Shown: one piece after another, positions 15,203 through 15,459 of the stretch
Layout: the number at the start of each line of letters is the position of its first letter
Position numbering within the stretch: the stretch's first letter is position 1
Assembly: GCA_945906115.1 (NCBI GenBank)
Contig: CAMDQP010000015.1
Location: 1 to 15,459 of the forward strand
DNA from: Opitutus sp. GAS368
GTDB taxonomy: Bacteria; Verrucomicrobiota; Verrucomicrobiia; Opitutales; UBA953
Length of the DNA stretch: 15,459 bases
Reading direction: 5' to 3'
Notes under the pieces: model-generated
The model's input: the letters and a program-made list of their open reading frames with translations, nothing else
The model's database searches: none
What the model was told of the DNA's origin: nothing
Made by a program: the position numbers and the translations under genes

Positions 15203-15459
15203 ATGGCCACCCTCCCCGTTAACCGTATCAAGAAGAAGAACATCATGAGCTATAATGGTGAGCTCTGCATCGTTCTCGAATGCCTCGTTCGCACCCCCCC
15301 GAACAACGCATCCTACGTCCAGATGGAACTCCGCTCCATCAAGACCGGCGCCAAGATCCCGGTCCGCTGCGGCATCGGAGTCAGCTTTGACGTCTTCGAC
15401 AACAGCACCAAGTCCCTTGAGATGTCCTACGAGGCCGACGGCAGCTACGTCTTCGTCGA
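15203..15459 (+). CDS. efp: translation elongation factor P (3' end outside window)
   Basis: The first 85 residues are present. EF-P enters the ribosome between the P and E sites and relieves stalling at consecutive prolines. The N-terminal KOW-like domain is visible: NGE at 18-20 and LRSIKTG at 43-49 align without gaps to E. coli EF-P (DGE, LRRLLTG), and the start of the second domain follows. At the tip of the loop, where E. coli has PGKGQ with the beta-lysylated K34, this protein has PPNNA, so position 34 is asparagine. This excludes the known lysine modification and the arginine rhamnosylation. The gene is well placed as single EF-P, but a YeiP-like paralogue cannot be excluded from the N-terminus alone. 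No Shine-Dalgarno precedes ATG 15203. Confidence 0.9.
   Translation, partial: MATLPVNRIKKKNIMSYNGELCIVLECLVRTPPNNASYVQMELRSIKTGAKIPVRCGIGVSFDVFDNSTKSLEMSYEADGSYVFV

Overview
The window looks like ordinary chromosomal sequence from a GC-rich bacterium, most likely in or near the Verrucomicrobiota (PVC group). This is inference from gene content: a Tat-exported Gfo/Idh/MocA oxidoreductase, a cyanobacterial/plant-like ADP-glucose pyrophosphorylase, an elongation factor P with Asn at the loop tip, and several large secreted or membrane proteins I cannot assign to a family. Shine-Dalgarno sequences are patchy: clear before three starts and absent before most. No tRNA, rRNA, insertion sequence, prophage or CRISPR was seen. 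Eleven genes are supported; the first and last run off the window.

Left part (1-6941). A minus-strand Tat-dependent oxidoreductase (partial) diverges from a plus-strand run: a phenylacetate-CoA-ligase-like adenylating enzyme, a branched-chain amino acid aminotransferase (ilvE), and two ABC exporter half-transporters. The exporter genes overlap by 4 bp (ATGA), and the second has a strong Shine-Dalgarno inside the first. Their nucleotide-binding domains are degenerate in complementary ways, so they should form a heterodimer with one catalytic and one degenerate ATP site.

Middle (6948-10199). On the minus strand, glgC (glycogen precursor synthesis) overlaps by 3 bp a gene for an unrecognised protein with about five membrane segments. 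Divergent from glgC is a WalJ/YycJ-like metallo-beta-lactamase-fold hydrolase, here without a walRK neighbourhood.

Right part (10203-15459). Three minus-strand genes, in transcription order, encode an ABCG-type fused exporter (ATPase plus permease), a 131-residue single-pass membrane protein with an OB-like domain, and a 644-residue secreted TPR-like helical protein. The gap between the first two holds three inverted repeats in about 100 bp, including a perfect 20-bp palindrome. This trio is the best candidate for an undescribed envelope system. Divergent from it are a small secreted protein and the 5' part of efp, preceded by a leader that can fold in two mutually exclusive ways.
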